64,000 nt of DNA, from positions 4,503,026-4,567,025 of the forward strand of contig NZ_CP113797.1 in assembly GCF_026802175.1 (NCBI RefSeq). The letters are read 5' to 3'. Below are positions 17,536 through 25,177 of this stretch, piece after piece. The translations under genes were made by a program, and so were the position numbers. Position 1 is the first letter of the stretch. Every line of letters begins with the position of its first letter. The notes under the pieces are model-generated. The model worked only from the letters and a program-made list of their open reading frames with translations, made no database searches and was not told the origin of the DNA. This DNA comes from Thermocoleostomius sinensis A174 (GTDB lineage Bacteria; Cyanobacteriota; Cyanobacteriia; Elainellales; Elainellaceae).

Positions 17536-18369
17536 CTACAGGCTTGTTTCCTCGGCGCTTTCAGATTCCAACGGCGGATCTGGAAGCGCTGTTGGCTTTC
17601 TTAAGGTCACGACATTCTTCAGTGACCCAATCCCTTCAATTTCTACCCGCACCCGATCGCCTACATGCAGTTCACCGACCCCTTCGGGCGTTCCCGTCAG
17701 CACTACATCGCCTGGCAATAACGTCATAATATGGCTAATGTAGGATACCAGCACATCGGGAGCAAAGACCATTTCTTCGATCGAAGCCGATTGCACGGGC
17801 ACCGCCTCATCATTGAGAAAGGTTTGCAACCGTGCCCCAGCGCTGACCTCGCGCACAATCCATGGTCCCAATGGACAGAAGGTATCAAAACTTTTGGCTC
17901 GTGTCCACTGTGCATCTTTGCGTTGCAGATCTCGTGCGGTGACATCGTTGGCAATGGTGTAGCCCCAAATCTTAGAGCGGGCTTCTTCAGGCGTACAATC
18001 AATGCACCGATCGCCAATGATCAGCGCCAGTTCTCCTTCATAATCCACCCGTTTTGACTGCGGTGGATACAAAATGGTGGCATCAGGAGCCGTGATACTC
18101 GTAGACGGCTTGATAAACAACAGCGGCTCTTCGGGAACCATACCACCCATCTCTGAGGCATGACGGGCATAATTTTTGCCAACCGCCACAATTTTAGAAG
18201 GCGCACAAGGAGCCAACAAATGGTAATCATTGGGTAGCAGTTCTTCATCTGTTGGTTGCCCTTTCATCCAGGGAGGAGCATCCAACACTTGCACTCGCCG
18301 ATCGAGGTGCAGGAGACCATAATAAAGCTGCCCTGTTGCTGTTTGAATTCGGACGTACCGTTGCGCCAT
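17536..18369 (-). CDS. fumarylacetoacetate hydrolase (FAH) family protein
   Basis: The 277-residue protein has the FAH catalytic region: KIVAVGKNYARHASEMGG near residue 60, LFIKPSTSITAPDATI, the metal-site VDYEGELALIIGDRC near 110 (Glu pair), YTIANDVTARDLQRKD, and LLPGDVVLTGTPEGVG near 222. Family members are Mg2+-dependent hydrolases, decarboxylases or tautomerases acting on 2-oxo acids such as acylpyruvates or oxaloacetate. An acylpyruvase-like activity is plausible but not provable here. It is divergent from rpsF, with about 145 bp of shared promoter space. Confidence 0.9.
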   Translation of the reverse strand: MAQRYVRIQTATGQLYYGLLHLDRRVQVLDAPPWMKGQPTDEELLPNDYHLLAPCAPSKIVAVGKNYARHASEMGGMVPEEPLLFIKPSTSITAPDATILYPPQSKRVDYEGELALIIGDRCIDCTPEEARSKIWGYTIANDVTARDLQRKDAQWTRAKSFDTFCPLGPWIVREVSAGARLQTFLNDEAVPVQSASIEEMVFAPDVLVSYISHIMTLLPGDVVLTGTPEGVGELHVGDRVRVEIEGIGSLKNVVTLRKPTALPDPPLESESAEETSL

Positions 18370-18514
18370 AGATAGAGTGGGTTAACCTGGTATATGATTG
18401 TAATTCCTTGCCTCTTACCAAAGATCTCCTAAAATCGAAACCTCCAGGAAAATTCTGGTTCGATCTGAAAAGGTTTTTGGTGCAGCGGCCTGATGTCCAC
18501 AAGGAGAAAATTTC

Positions 18515-18829
18515 ATGCCACAGTACGAAACAATGTACATTCTGCGTCCTGATTTAGGAGACGACCAGACCGATCAAGCGATCGGTAAATACCAAACCAT
18601 TTTGCTGGAACAAGGCGCTCAGAACCTGGAAACGCAGCATCGCGGTCGCCGTCGTCTTGCTTACGAAATTAAAAAGCAACGTGAGGGCATTTACATTCAA
18701 ATGAATTACAGTGGCAGTGGTGCTGCTGTTGCCGCAATGGAACGAGCCATGCGCCTGAGCGACGAAGTGATTCGCTATCTTACCATTAAGTTGGAAGATA
18801 CAGCCAATCAAGTTGGGGCTGAAGCTTAG
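18515..18829 (+). CDS. rpsF: 30S ribosomal protein S6
   Basis: The 104-residue protein matches S6 throughout: [42 protein letters not shown] and [19 protein letters not shown]6 binds 16S rRNA with S18 in the platform of the 30S subunit. A strong ribosome site (AAGGAG) precedes the ATG. Here it is alone rather than next to ssb and rpsR, as is common in cyanobacteria. Confidence 0.97.
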   Translation: MPQYETMYILRPDLGDDQTDQAIGKYQTILLEQGAQNLETQHRGRRRLAYEIKKQREGIYIQMNYSGSGAAVAAMERAMRLSDEVIRYLTIKLEDTANQVGAEA

Positions 18830-18916
18830 CAGGACAGCACGGCTAAACTTTTGGCGTGGCTGCATCGAGAGAACCCCTTGGGTGCATTCCATTTTCGTAT
18901 TGGTGTGGTTGTAACA

Positions 18917-19050
18917 GCCCTCATCCCCCTGCCTCTTCTCCCAACCTTGGGGGAAGGGGAGCGAGAGAAAAATGACTCGGGCGCAAGCGAAGCCAATTCT
19001 TCTGGCTCTAAGTTCCTCGTCTAGCCTTGAGAACGGGATTGAGGGCGGGG
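18917..19050. repeat. dispersed CCCTCA-type palindromic repeat, copy 3
   Basis: The left arm reads GCCCTCATCCCCCTGCCTC and the right arm AGTTCCTCGTC...GGGATTGAGGGCGGGG. The right arm matches the plus-strand right arm of the copy at 39.8 kb (AAGTTCCTCGTC, GATTGAGGG). The centre contains a sub-hairpin (TCCCAACCTTGGGGGA). Confidence 0.65.
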
Positions 19051-19118
19051 CTTGCACAACTGGGAGGCACCTGAACTCCTTTCTCTAAAGTGCCCTCTCT
19101 TTGTCCCTGCGCATTTTA

Positions 19119-19185
19119 CGCCCTCATCCTCCAATCCCTTGCTCGCACCAGTAAGGGGAAGAAGTGTCCGGTTCCCTTTGCTATT
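19119..19185. repeat. dispersed CCCTCA-type repeat, truncated copy 4
   Basis: CGCCCTCATCCTCCAATCCC is followed by AAGGGGAAGAAGTGTCCGGTTCCC, matching the left half of copy 2 at 7.8 kb. The matching right arm is missing, so this looks truncated. Confidence 0.5.
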
Positions 19186-19367
19186 TTCAGTATGGCTAAC
19201 CAGTTGCTCGACTGTGAGTTACCCGCAAGATAGGGGTAGAAAAATCCCCCAGTGGGTATCGCACTAGGGGACTTATCTATTAGAGGATCGCATTAAAACT
19301 AGATCGGATTGAATTGGATTGATCGGGTTACCAGTTCCACGGCTGGGTCTGCTGATCGAGCGCTCAA

Positions 19368-19604
19368 TTATGCATCGGGCAGCATCCGGCTGGAATAGGC
19401 ATCCATTTGGTATGCCGGAACCCGGGCACTGTAATCGGTTTCAACCCCCGTAACCGACTTTGCCAGTTGTTCAAAGGAACTCGATCGCCAATTACGCTCG
19501 TGAATTGGCTTGGTTTGCTCGCCGCGAAAATAGGCTTGGGTTCCAATGATGGCAGCCGCCGCCCAGCCAACTACAAACAGTGCAATTAAAAGCGTCAACA
19601 TCAT
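19368..19604 (-). CDS. small thylakoid-type membrane protein, possibly Psb35-like
   Basis: The 78-residue protein has one N-terminal membrane helix (TLLIALFVVGWAAAAIIGTQAYF) and a conserved-looking polar tail: RGEQTKPIHERNWRSSSFEQLA, TGVETDYSARVPAYQMDAYSS. I associate this tail pattern with a cyanobacterial family annotated as PSII assembly protein Psb35, which stabilises the CP47 module. That link is from memory and unverified. Start is the first of two tandem ATG codons (19604 or 19601). It is divergent from rsmE, with about 200 bp between. Confidence 0.75.
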   Translation of the reverse strand: MMLTLLIALFVVGWAAAAIIGTQAYFRGEQTKPIHERNWRSSSFEQLAKSVTGVETDYSARVPAYQMDAYSSRMLPDA

Positions 19605-19808
19605 TCCTACCTCCCTTGCTGTAAATCTTGAATGTAAATCTCGAACCGCCGCTCAGCTACTCCCAATAGCTGAGGAAGTTCCTCATAAAAACTCTCTACA
19701 GATCGCTGTGCGTTCTTGTAACTTTATGTGAATAAATATAACAATATTTGTAACGAAATCGCAATAGCCATTGCAAGATTTTTGAAATAGTGGTAATTGA
19801 AATTAGTT

Positions 19809-20624
19809 ATGAATCCGTTTCAGCGGCTTGTAGTAGCGCCCGGGCAAATGGCGGGCAATCAGGTTGACCTTACTCCTGCACAGCAGCACTATTTAAGCCG
19901 AGTTTTGCGGCTGCGACCAGGCGATCGATTCATTGCCATGGATGGGCATGGGCAATGGTGGCTAGTGGCTTTGACCGAAAATGCAGCGCAGGGGCAAGTT
20001 CTGACGACGATCGCGGTGGCAACTGAACTGCCAATCACTGTCACGTTGTTAATTGCCATGCCCAAAACCGGCTTGGATGATGTCGTGCGGCAAGCCACTG
20101 AATTAGGCGTTTCTCAAATAGTGCCGATTCACAGCGCTCGCACCGTCTTGAACCCTAGCCCTCAAAAGATCGATCGTTGGCAGCGTATTGCTCAAGAAGC
20201 CGCTGAACAATCAGAACGCCAAGTGGTTCCAGTCATCACGGCTCCTCTTGTGTGGTCAGACGCTCTGCAAACGTGGAACACCCGCCAGTCTATTTGCTAC
20301 ATATGCCAAGCGCGGGATCACCATCCTCACCTGCTGACCTGTTTGGAGGAAGCGCGGAATCAGCGGTTGGGGGGTGGGGGATGGAAAGATGAACTTTCTG
20401 CAACACAAGCGCCGCAACCATCTCGTCCTATTCTGGCGATCTCGCTAGCTACTGGACCTGAAGGTGGTTGGACTGAATCAGAACTTGCCGTGGCTATCGA
20501 TGCTGGCTATCAACCCGTTTCGTTAGGCGATCGGATTCTGCGGGCGGTCACGGCTCCTCTTGTTGGCTTAAGCTTAATTGCCTCCGTATTTGAAGCGGAG
20601 CGTGGCAACGGAGAACAAGGATAG
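19809..20624 (+). CDS. rsmE: 16S rRNA (uracil(1498)-N(3))-methyltransferase
   Basis: This SPOUT-class methyltransferase (271 residues from ATG 19809) has the PUA-like N-terminus with HYLSRVLRLRPGDRFIAMDG, the catalytic entry LLIAMPKTGLDDVVRQATELGVSQIVPI, EQSERQVVPVI, and the knotted C-terminus ATGPEGGWTESEL and SLGDRILRAVTAPLVG. It methylates U1498 of 16S rRNA. An insertion before the knot (near residues 186-200, GGGGWKDELSATQ) is encoded by a heptamer-like G-rich run at 20365-20385 and is not part of the usual fold. Confidence 0.93.
   Translation: MNPFQRLVVAPGQMAGNQVDLTPAQQHYLSRVLRLRPGDRFIAMDGHGQWWLVALTENAAQGQVLTTIAVATELPITVTLLIAMPKTGLDDVVRQATELGVSQIVPIHSARTVLNPSPQKIDRWQRIAQEAAEQSERQVVPVITAPLVWSDALQTWNTRQSICYICQARDHHPHLLTCLEEARNQRLGGGGWKDELSATQAPQPSRPILAISLATGPEGGWTESELAVAIDAGYQPVSLGDRILRAVTAPLVGLSLIASVFEAERGNGEQG
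20365..20385. repeat. heptanucleotide-like repeat inside rsmE
   Basis: Three 7-base units, GGTTGGG, GGGTGGG and GGATGGA, lie within the coding sequence and encode the Leu-Gly-rich start of a family-atypical insertion. The frame remains open. The resemblance to other heptad runs in the window suggests the same process. Confidence 0.45.
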
Positions 20625-20751
20625 GATGAGTCCGCGTGACTGTGGCAATGGCGAGAAGCGTGTTGAGCAGAACTGCACCCTATTTGACTGATTTTTAGGT
20701 GAATTGGGTATCTTCAGAGTTTAGCTGGGTTGCTCATGGCGCAGCCCATCC

Positions 20752-20793
20752 ACTTCCCACTCCCGATCCCTGACTTCCAATTTCCCAAGTTCA
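20752..20793. repeat. degenerate heptanucleotide repeat upstream of TPR gene
   Basis: Six consecutive units with the theme (A)CTTCCn: ACTTCCC, ACTCCCG, ATCCCTG, ACTTCCA, ATTTCCC, AAGTTCA. The run ends at the ATG I chose for the TPR gene, so it may be leader sequence rather than coding. Confidence 0.55.
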
Positions 20794-21878
20794 TGCTCCA
20801 CCAAATTGCCGCTGCACTCGATCGCCAAGACTACCGAACAGCCGTGCAATTGTTAAAACAGCTACGGCAGCAATCACCCGAAAGCCCTTGGGTAGTGCTG
20901 TTCACGGCTCGGCTTCAGGAGGAAACTGGCAAGCCGGAGGCGGCTGAAGCACTCTATCGCCAACTTCTGCGGCAAGCACCCAGTTCTAAGGTAATGGCTC
21001 AAGCTAGGCAAGGGTTGCATCGACTAGCAGCGATCGGACAAGCCCAGCGACAACAGGTAAGGGCTGAGGTAGTAGCTGATCCCTCGAATGCGGGCGTTGG
21101 GTGCTTGGTGCTTGAACCCGTTTCTCCGGAACGCAAACGAGCGGCGGCACAACAGTTTGGGCAAATCATGAACCTCGATGCTTACACCGCGCGATTGCTG
21201 CTGCCTAGCCGAGGTTGGCGATTGTACCGCACAGGTCGTTTTGCTGAACTGCAAAACTATGGTCGGGCATTGCGTCAAGCTGGATTATCTGTATTCTGGG
21301 TAGCGCTGGCAGAGCTTCAAGCGATTCGAGTGTTTCGCGTCCAGTCCTTTCAAACGATCGATCGTCAGGGCACAATCCTCTGTCAGGATGAGTCCAATCA
21401 GATGGGGTTGCTGACATTTGCCTGGTCTGAGGTAGCAGCACGGGTAGAGGGCAGGCTACCAATTTTTGAGGATGTGGTGGATGTAGGAGCTTACCACACG
21501 CTAATACGCAAAGAACAAACACAGGATTTCGTGCAATTGTTGGATTTACACCTACCGCAACGCCACTGCATTGTGCGGCTATGCGATCGAAGCTATCAGT
21601 TTCAGCAAGGGCTTGAGTTTGAGCCGCTTACCCAAGCCCCGTCATCCCTAATTACAACCCGCCTTCGCTGGAACCGTTTGCTTAGAACTCTGGACGATCG
21701 ACTCCCATCGGTATCAGTTTGGTCAGATTTCCCGATCTTTGCTGATTCTGCCCTTGAACATCTAGATTTGATCAAAGGCTTCTCATCCCACATTGATGTG
21801 TTTCGTAAAGCCCCTACAAACTGGGACTCTGCATTTCACCTATACAGTGCGCTGGCCTTTGCCTATCGCCATTGCTAA
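20793..21878 (+). CDS. tetratricopeptide-repeat protein
   Basis: From ATG 20793 the protein has 361 residues. The N-terminus holds two to three TPR-like units (ALDRQDYRTAVQLLKQLRQQSPESPW, LQEETGKPEAAEALYRQLLRQAPSS), followed by a long alpha/beta domain of unknown type with LLPSRGWRLYRTGRFAELQNYGRALRQAGLSVFW. No signal peptide or membrane helix is seen, so it is probably a cytoplasmic scaffold. The frame is open to 20730, but residues before 20793 are encoded by a heptanucleotide repeat and have no ribosome site, so the start is uncertain. Confidence 0.75.
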   Translation: MLHQIAAALDRQDYRTAVQLLKQLRQQSPESPWVVLFTARLQEETGKPEAAEALYRQLLRQAPSSKVMAQARQGLHRLAAIGQAQRQQVRAEVVADPSNAGVGCLVLEPVSPERKRAAAQQFGQIMNLDAYTARLLLPSRGWRLYRTGRFAELQNYGRALRQAGLSVFWVALAELQAIRVFRVQSFQTIDRQGTILCQDESNQMGLLTFAWSEVAARVEGRLPIFEDVVDVGAYHTLIRKEQTQDFVQLLDLHLPQRHCIVRLCDRSYQFQQGLEFEPLTQAPSSLITTRLRWNRLLRTLDDRLPSVSVWSDFPIFADSALEHLDLIKGFSSHIDVFRKAPTNWDSAFHLYSALAFAYRHC

Positions 21879-21990
21879 GCTATGCCTTTTGTTGGTGAAA
21901 GACATCATGCGGATGACCGATGAGCAGGGCGATCGTTCCCTTTAGAGGCAACTTTAAAAAAGCGATGCCCCTCTTACCGGAGGTTGCAGA

Positions 21991-22638
21991 ATGTTTCAAA
22001 ATAGCATCAGCATCTCTAGCAGGTTCAAGTTAGCTGTTATGACCTTTCTCCAATTCTTTTTCCGATTCTTCATCTCGCTCTTACACGGTTGGCGTCCGAC
22101 GATCGCGCGTCTGCTGGTGCTGGTGTTAGGGCTAAGCTGTGTCCTAATGGGTGCTGCTCCAGCTTGGGCGGGGTTAAATGACGATCATTACGATGGCAAT
22201 ATTTTTGCGCTGTATGCTGGTAACGGGTCGCTGTTTCCGCCGCGCGTTACTCTGGCAGAATCGCTGCAACGCGACAAGCCCGTTGTTTTGGCATTTTTCA
22301 TCGATGATAGCCGTGACTGTAAACTATACGCCTCGGTGCTGTCACAGATCGATGCGTTTTATGGTCGTGCCGCCAACCTGATTCCCGTCAATGCCGATAC
22401 TATTCTGCCCAATTCGACCTACTCGCCTACCGAGCCAGGTTATTACTACAAAGGGTTCGTTCCTCAAACAGTGATTCTTGACCAATCGGGACAAGTCGTT
22501 TTTGATGAGATTGGCAATATTGCCTATGAGCAAGCAGATGATGTACTGCGGGAGGTGTTTGATTTGTTGCCGCGATCGGAATCCGTTGAATTGAAGCGGC
22601 GGCCGATTAACGAATTCAACACAGAGTTAGTGAATTAG
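21991..22638 (+). CDS. thylakoid photosystem I accumulation factor (Tpa1-like, thioredoxin fold)
   Basis: The 215-residue protein has a hydrophobic N-terminal anchor (residues about 35-62, ending APAWA) and then a thioredoxin-like domain. The active-site position reads DDSRDCK, so there is one cysteine rather than CxxC, and a redox role is unlikely. FVPQTVILDQSG and the DHYDGNIFALYAGNGSLFPP entry fit the cyanobacterial family described as needed for PSI accumulation; that name is recalled and unverified. GGAGG precedes ATG 21991; ATG 22039 is an alternative. It precedes an HAD gene by 40 bp. Confidence 0.78.
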   Translation: MFQNSISISSRFKLAVMTFLQFFFRFFISLLHGWRPTIARLLVLVLGLSCVLMGAAPAWAGLNDDHYDGNIFALYAGNGSLFPPRVTLAESLQRDKPVVLAFFIDDSRDCKLYASVLSQIDAFYGRAANLIPVNADTILPNSTYSPTEPGYYYKGFVPQTVILDQSGQVVFDEIGNIAYEQADDVLREVFDLLPRSESVELKRRPINEFNTELVN

Positions 22639-22678
22639 ATTACTCTCTTCCATTTCTTTCTTTATTAAGTGTTCCAAG

Positions 22679-23380
22679 ATGCTGCGGATTATCACAGATT
22701 TCGACGGCCCAATCATGGACGTATCTGAACGGTACTATCAGGTTTATCAGTTTTGTCTTGATCAGGTACGCGATCCAGATCAACCCGTACATCGGCTCAG
22801 CAAAGCTGAATTTTGGCGGTTGAAACGGGCCCAAGTTCCCGAACGCCGCATTGGTAAAATCTCTGAACTCCACGATGACCAAGCCGCAGAGTTTGCCCGC
22901 CTGCGTCGCCAAACGGTGCACACATTGCCCTACTTAATTTATGACACCCTGATTCCCGGCGCAGTTGCAGCCTTGGAACGCCTTCAGCAATTGGGAGTTG
23001 AGCTAGCAACAATGACCATGCGACGCACCCGCGAACTGGATGCCGCTTTAACACAATACGATTTAGGAAAATTCTTTCATCCCGATCGCCGCTATTGCCT
23101 CAGCAATGACTATCTCAAAACCAATGACATAGATGACAAAACCTGGCTGATGGGTAAAGCATTAGCCGAAATGCCCCCGGCTCAGGAAACTTGGATGATT
23201 GGCGATACCGAAGCAGATATTCTGGCGGCTAAAGCTCACGCTATTCCTGTGATTGCGGTGCTGTCTGGTATTCGTAATCGCGAGTGTTTAGCGGTTCATG
23301 CCCCAGATGCGATTGTGGCAGATCTGAATGAAGCGGTTGATATGGTGTTGCAAAAGTCTGCCCTCGTTGCTAGCTTGTAA
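22679..23380 (+). CDS. HAD-family hydrolase
   Basis: The 233-residue protein has HAD motif I as ITDFDGPIMDVSERYY (residues 5-20, with both Asp), motif II as MTMR near 118, a Lys near 152, and motif IV as IGDTEADI near 182. The cap between motifs I and II is helical. It is a probable phosphatase of unknown substrate. It follows the PSI factor gene closely and could be co-transcribed. Its last 11 bases overlap the convergent gene on the other strand. Confidence 0.85.
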   Translation: MLRIITDFDGPIMDVSERYYQVYQFCLDQVRDPDQPVHRLSKAEFWRLKRAQVPERRIGKISELHDDQAAEFARLRRQTVHTLPYLIYDTLIPGAVAALERLQQLGVELATMTMRRTRELDAALTQYDLGKFFHPDRRYCLSNDYLKTNDIDDKTWLMGKALAEMPPAQETWMIGDTEADILAAKAHAIPVIAVLSGIRNRECLAVHAPDAIVADLNEAVDMVLQKSALVASL

Positions 23381-23624
23381 CGGCTGTTGGGCAATCAGTT
23401 GATTGGGGCAGCCCTGACTGCTTAGTTTGCCGCTCAATCTGTTCGATCGCCAGCGGCATGTTCAGTTTCTCCGCAAGCTGCTGTACCTGTCGCACAAACT
23501 CATTTGTGTTGGACACAGTAGGGTCTTGCTTGAATTGCTGATATGCTTTGCGAGATTGCTCTTGAACTTGCGTTGATAACTCAGTGAACATCTGGCGAAA
23601 TTGAGCAGTTGTCCGAGCTTTCAC
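23370..23624 (-). CDS. RelE/HigB-like toxin N-terminus fused to an unrelated tail (possibly decayed)
   Basis: From GTG at 23622-23624 the frame reads KARTTAQFRQMFTELSTQVQ then EQSRKAYQQFKQDP, which resembles the first 35 residues of RelE/HigB-type toxins (TxxFRxxxxxLPxxVQxxAxxAYxxFxxDP). The usual continuation (HPSLxFKRV and the YRAV core) is absent. It is replaced by NEFVRQVQQLAEKLNMPLAIEQIERQ, which I do not recognise. The frame is open further upstream to 23687. No antitoxin is next to it. It could be a truncated orphan toxin or a small unrelated protein; I favour decay. Confidence 0.45.
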   Translation of the reverse strand: MKARTTAQFRQMFTELSTQVQEQSRKAYQQFKQDPTVSNTNEFVRQVQQLAEKLNMPLAIEQIERQTKQSGLPQSTDCPTAVTS

Positions 23625-24063
23625 AACGTTTCTGGATCTAGTTCCTAAGTTTTGCCTGGAAGTCTCTCTGCAAGAAACTTGTGGCACAACGACGTGCTGA
23701 CCCTAAGTTGCTTTAAGTGCTTCAAGTACAATAGAAAAAGAGGTGTCGCACCTGAAAAACTAGGGAGTGATAGGGGGTGATCGTGCCCCTTGAACAGCTT
23801 AAAGTTGAAGTGCGGGCACTTTCAAAAACTCTCAAGTGTTTTGTTGACGTGATGATTTAAGTAATTAAGATAAGACGGCAAAATAAAACAAGAAACCACA
23901 GATATATGAGCAAAGAAGTCGAAAAGTGTGATGAAGCCATAAATACTAATTAAATGACCACCAATTAACCTGTTAAGATTCCTTCTGAAGTTGCACTTAA
24001 ATGAGTTCTGAAATCTTTTCGGTGACAAAGTTGTATATCATCCACTAGCAGCGCAAGAACTGA
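23625..24063. other. AT-rich intergenic region upstream of pyrB
   Basis: No gene with family resemblance or ribosome site is visible. A 68-codon frame on the minus strand at 23822-24028 is Phe/Ile/Ser-rich and looks accidental. The region presumably contains the pyrB promoter. Confidence 0.4.
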
Positions 24064-25092
24064 ATGACCAACACAACCTGGAATCGTCATCATGTTATTT
24101 CGTTAGCCGATTTTCAACCGGAAGAATACGACACGGTTCTGCAAACGGCGGCCAGTTTTCAAGAAGTCCTGTCTCGACGCACTAAGCGTGTCCCTGCCTT
24201 GCAAGGACAGGTGATTGCCAATTTGTTTTTTGAATCTTCAACCCGCACTCGCAGCAGCTTTGAACTGGCAGCCAAGCGCCTCTCAGCTGATACCCTCAAC
24301 TTTGCACCCGGTACGTCTTCCCTAACCAAAGGCGAAACTATCCTGGATACAGCCAAAACCTATCTGGCGATGGGAACTGATATCATGGTGATTCGCCATC
24401 GTGAGGCCGGTGTGCCACTGGCGATCGCCAACGAAATGGATCGATTGCAAACAAGAGTGGGCGTGTTTAATGCCGGAGATGGACAGCACGAACATCCGTC
24501 TCAAGCTCTGCTCGATCTGTTCACTCTCTGTACTCTAATTGATGCAGAAAAGCCGCGACTGTCGTTGTTGAAAGGTAAAAAAATTGCGATCGTCGGAGAT
24601 ATTCTGCATTCACGAGTGGCACGATCGAACATCTGGAGCCTCACAGCCAGTGGCGCAGAAGTTCACCTCGCCGCCCCCCCTACTCTATTACCTAAGTGGT
24701 TTGCCGATTTCGTCACTGAACCTATTCAATCAACCCAACCTTCAACCTCCAACTCCCAACTCCCCCGAAAACTCTTCCTACACTGGAGCTTGGAGCCTGC
24801 CCTCAAAGATGCCGATGTGGTGATGACACTGCGGCTGCAACGCGAGCGGATGACGCAACACCTATTGCCTAGCCTGCGGGAATATCATCAACGCTACGGT
24901 ATCACCAAAGAGCGATTGCAACTCTGTAAACCCGATGTCAAAGTCATGCACCCTGGCCCAACAAATCGCGGCGTAGAAATTAGCTCTGATCTGATGGATG
25001 ATCCTCAGTTCAGCCTAATTTCGCAGCAAGTGACAAGCGGAGTGGCCGTACGCATGGCGTTACTTTACTTAATGAGCACGGGCAAAATGTAG
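24064..25092 (+). CDS. pyrB: aspartate carbamoyltransferase catalytic subunit
   Basis: The 342-residue enzyme makes N-carbamoyl-L-aspartate in pyrimidine synthesis. It has the carbamoyl-phosphate loop [19 protein letters not shown] near residue 60, the mobile-loop [30 protein letters not shown] near 146, the nucleotide-fold [17 protein letters not shown], and [11 protein letters not shown] near 300. A 12-15 residue Ser/Thr/Gln/Pro stretch (residues about 222-235) interrupts the sequence before [12 protein letters not shown] and is encoded by heptanucleotide repeats at 24727-24766. The enzyme otherwise looks complete. Confidence 0.95.
   Translation: MTNTTWNRHHVISLADFQPEEYDTVLQTAASFQEVLSRRTKRVPALQGQVIANLFFESSTRTRSSFELAAKRLSADTLNFAPGTSSLTKGETILDTAKTYLAMGTDIMVIRHREAGVPLAIANEMDRLQTRVGVFNAGDGQHEHPSQALLDLFTLCTLIDAEKPRLSLLKGKKIAIVGDILHSRVARSNIWSLTASGAEVHLAAPPTLLPKWFADFVTEPIQSTQPSTSNSQLPRKLFLHWSLEPALKDADVVMTLRLQRERMTQHLLPSLREYHQRYGITKERLQLCKPDVKVMHPGPTNRGVEISSDLMDDPQFSLISQQVTSGVAVRMALLYLMSTGKM
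24727..24766. repeat. heptanucleotide repeat inside pyrB coding sequence
   Basis: Consecutive 7-base units CAATCAA, CCCAACC, TTCAACC, TCCAACT, CCCAACT and then CCCCC. The run stays in frame and encodes [13 protein letters not shown], a segment absent from the pyrB pattern I know. It is the clearest case here of an STRR-like repeat within a gene. Confidence 0.7.
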
Positions 25093-25177
25093 GAATCTGT
25101 TGATTCTGCATTAAATCTTAAGATTTTCTCTCTAGCTATCAACAGTGATTTCAGCGATATTTGGCTATGTTGCTGTC

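Larger units (their letters stand above)
18830..19367. other. 538-bp gene-free region made mostly of repeats
   Basis: Two copies of the dispersed CCCTCA-type repeat fill much of this interval (listed separately). Frames on either strand here change composition with the repeats and have no ribosome sites, so I call no gene. Confidence 0.6.

Noticed and set aside
23822-24028. A 68-codon minus-strand frame upstream of pyrB
   Set aside because: AT-rich, Phe/Ile/Ser-rich and without a start context; treated as noise.
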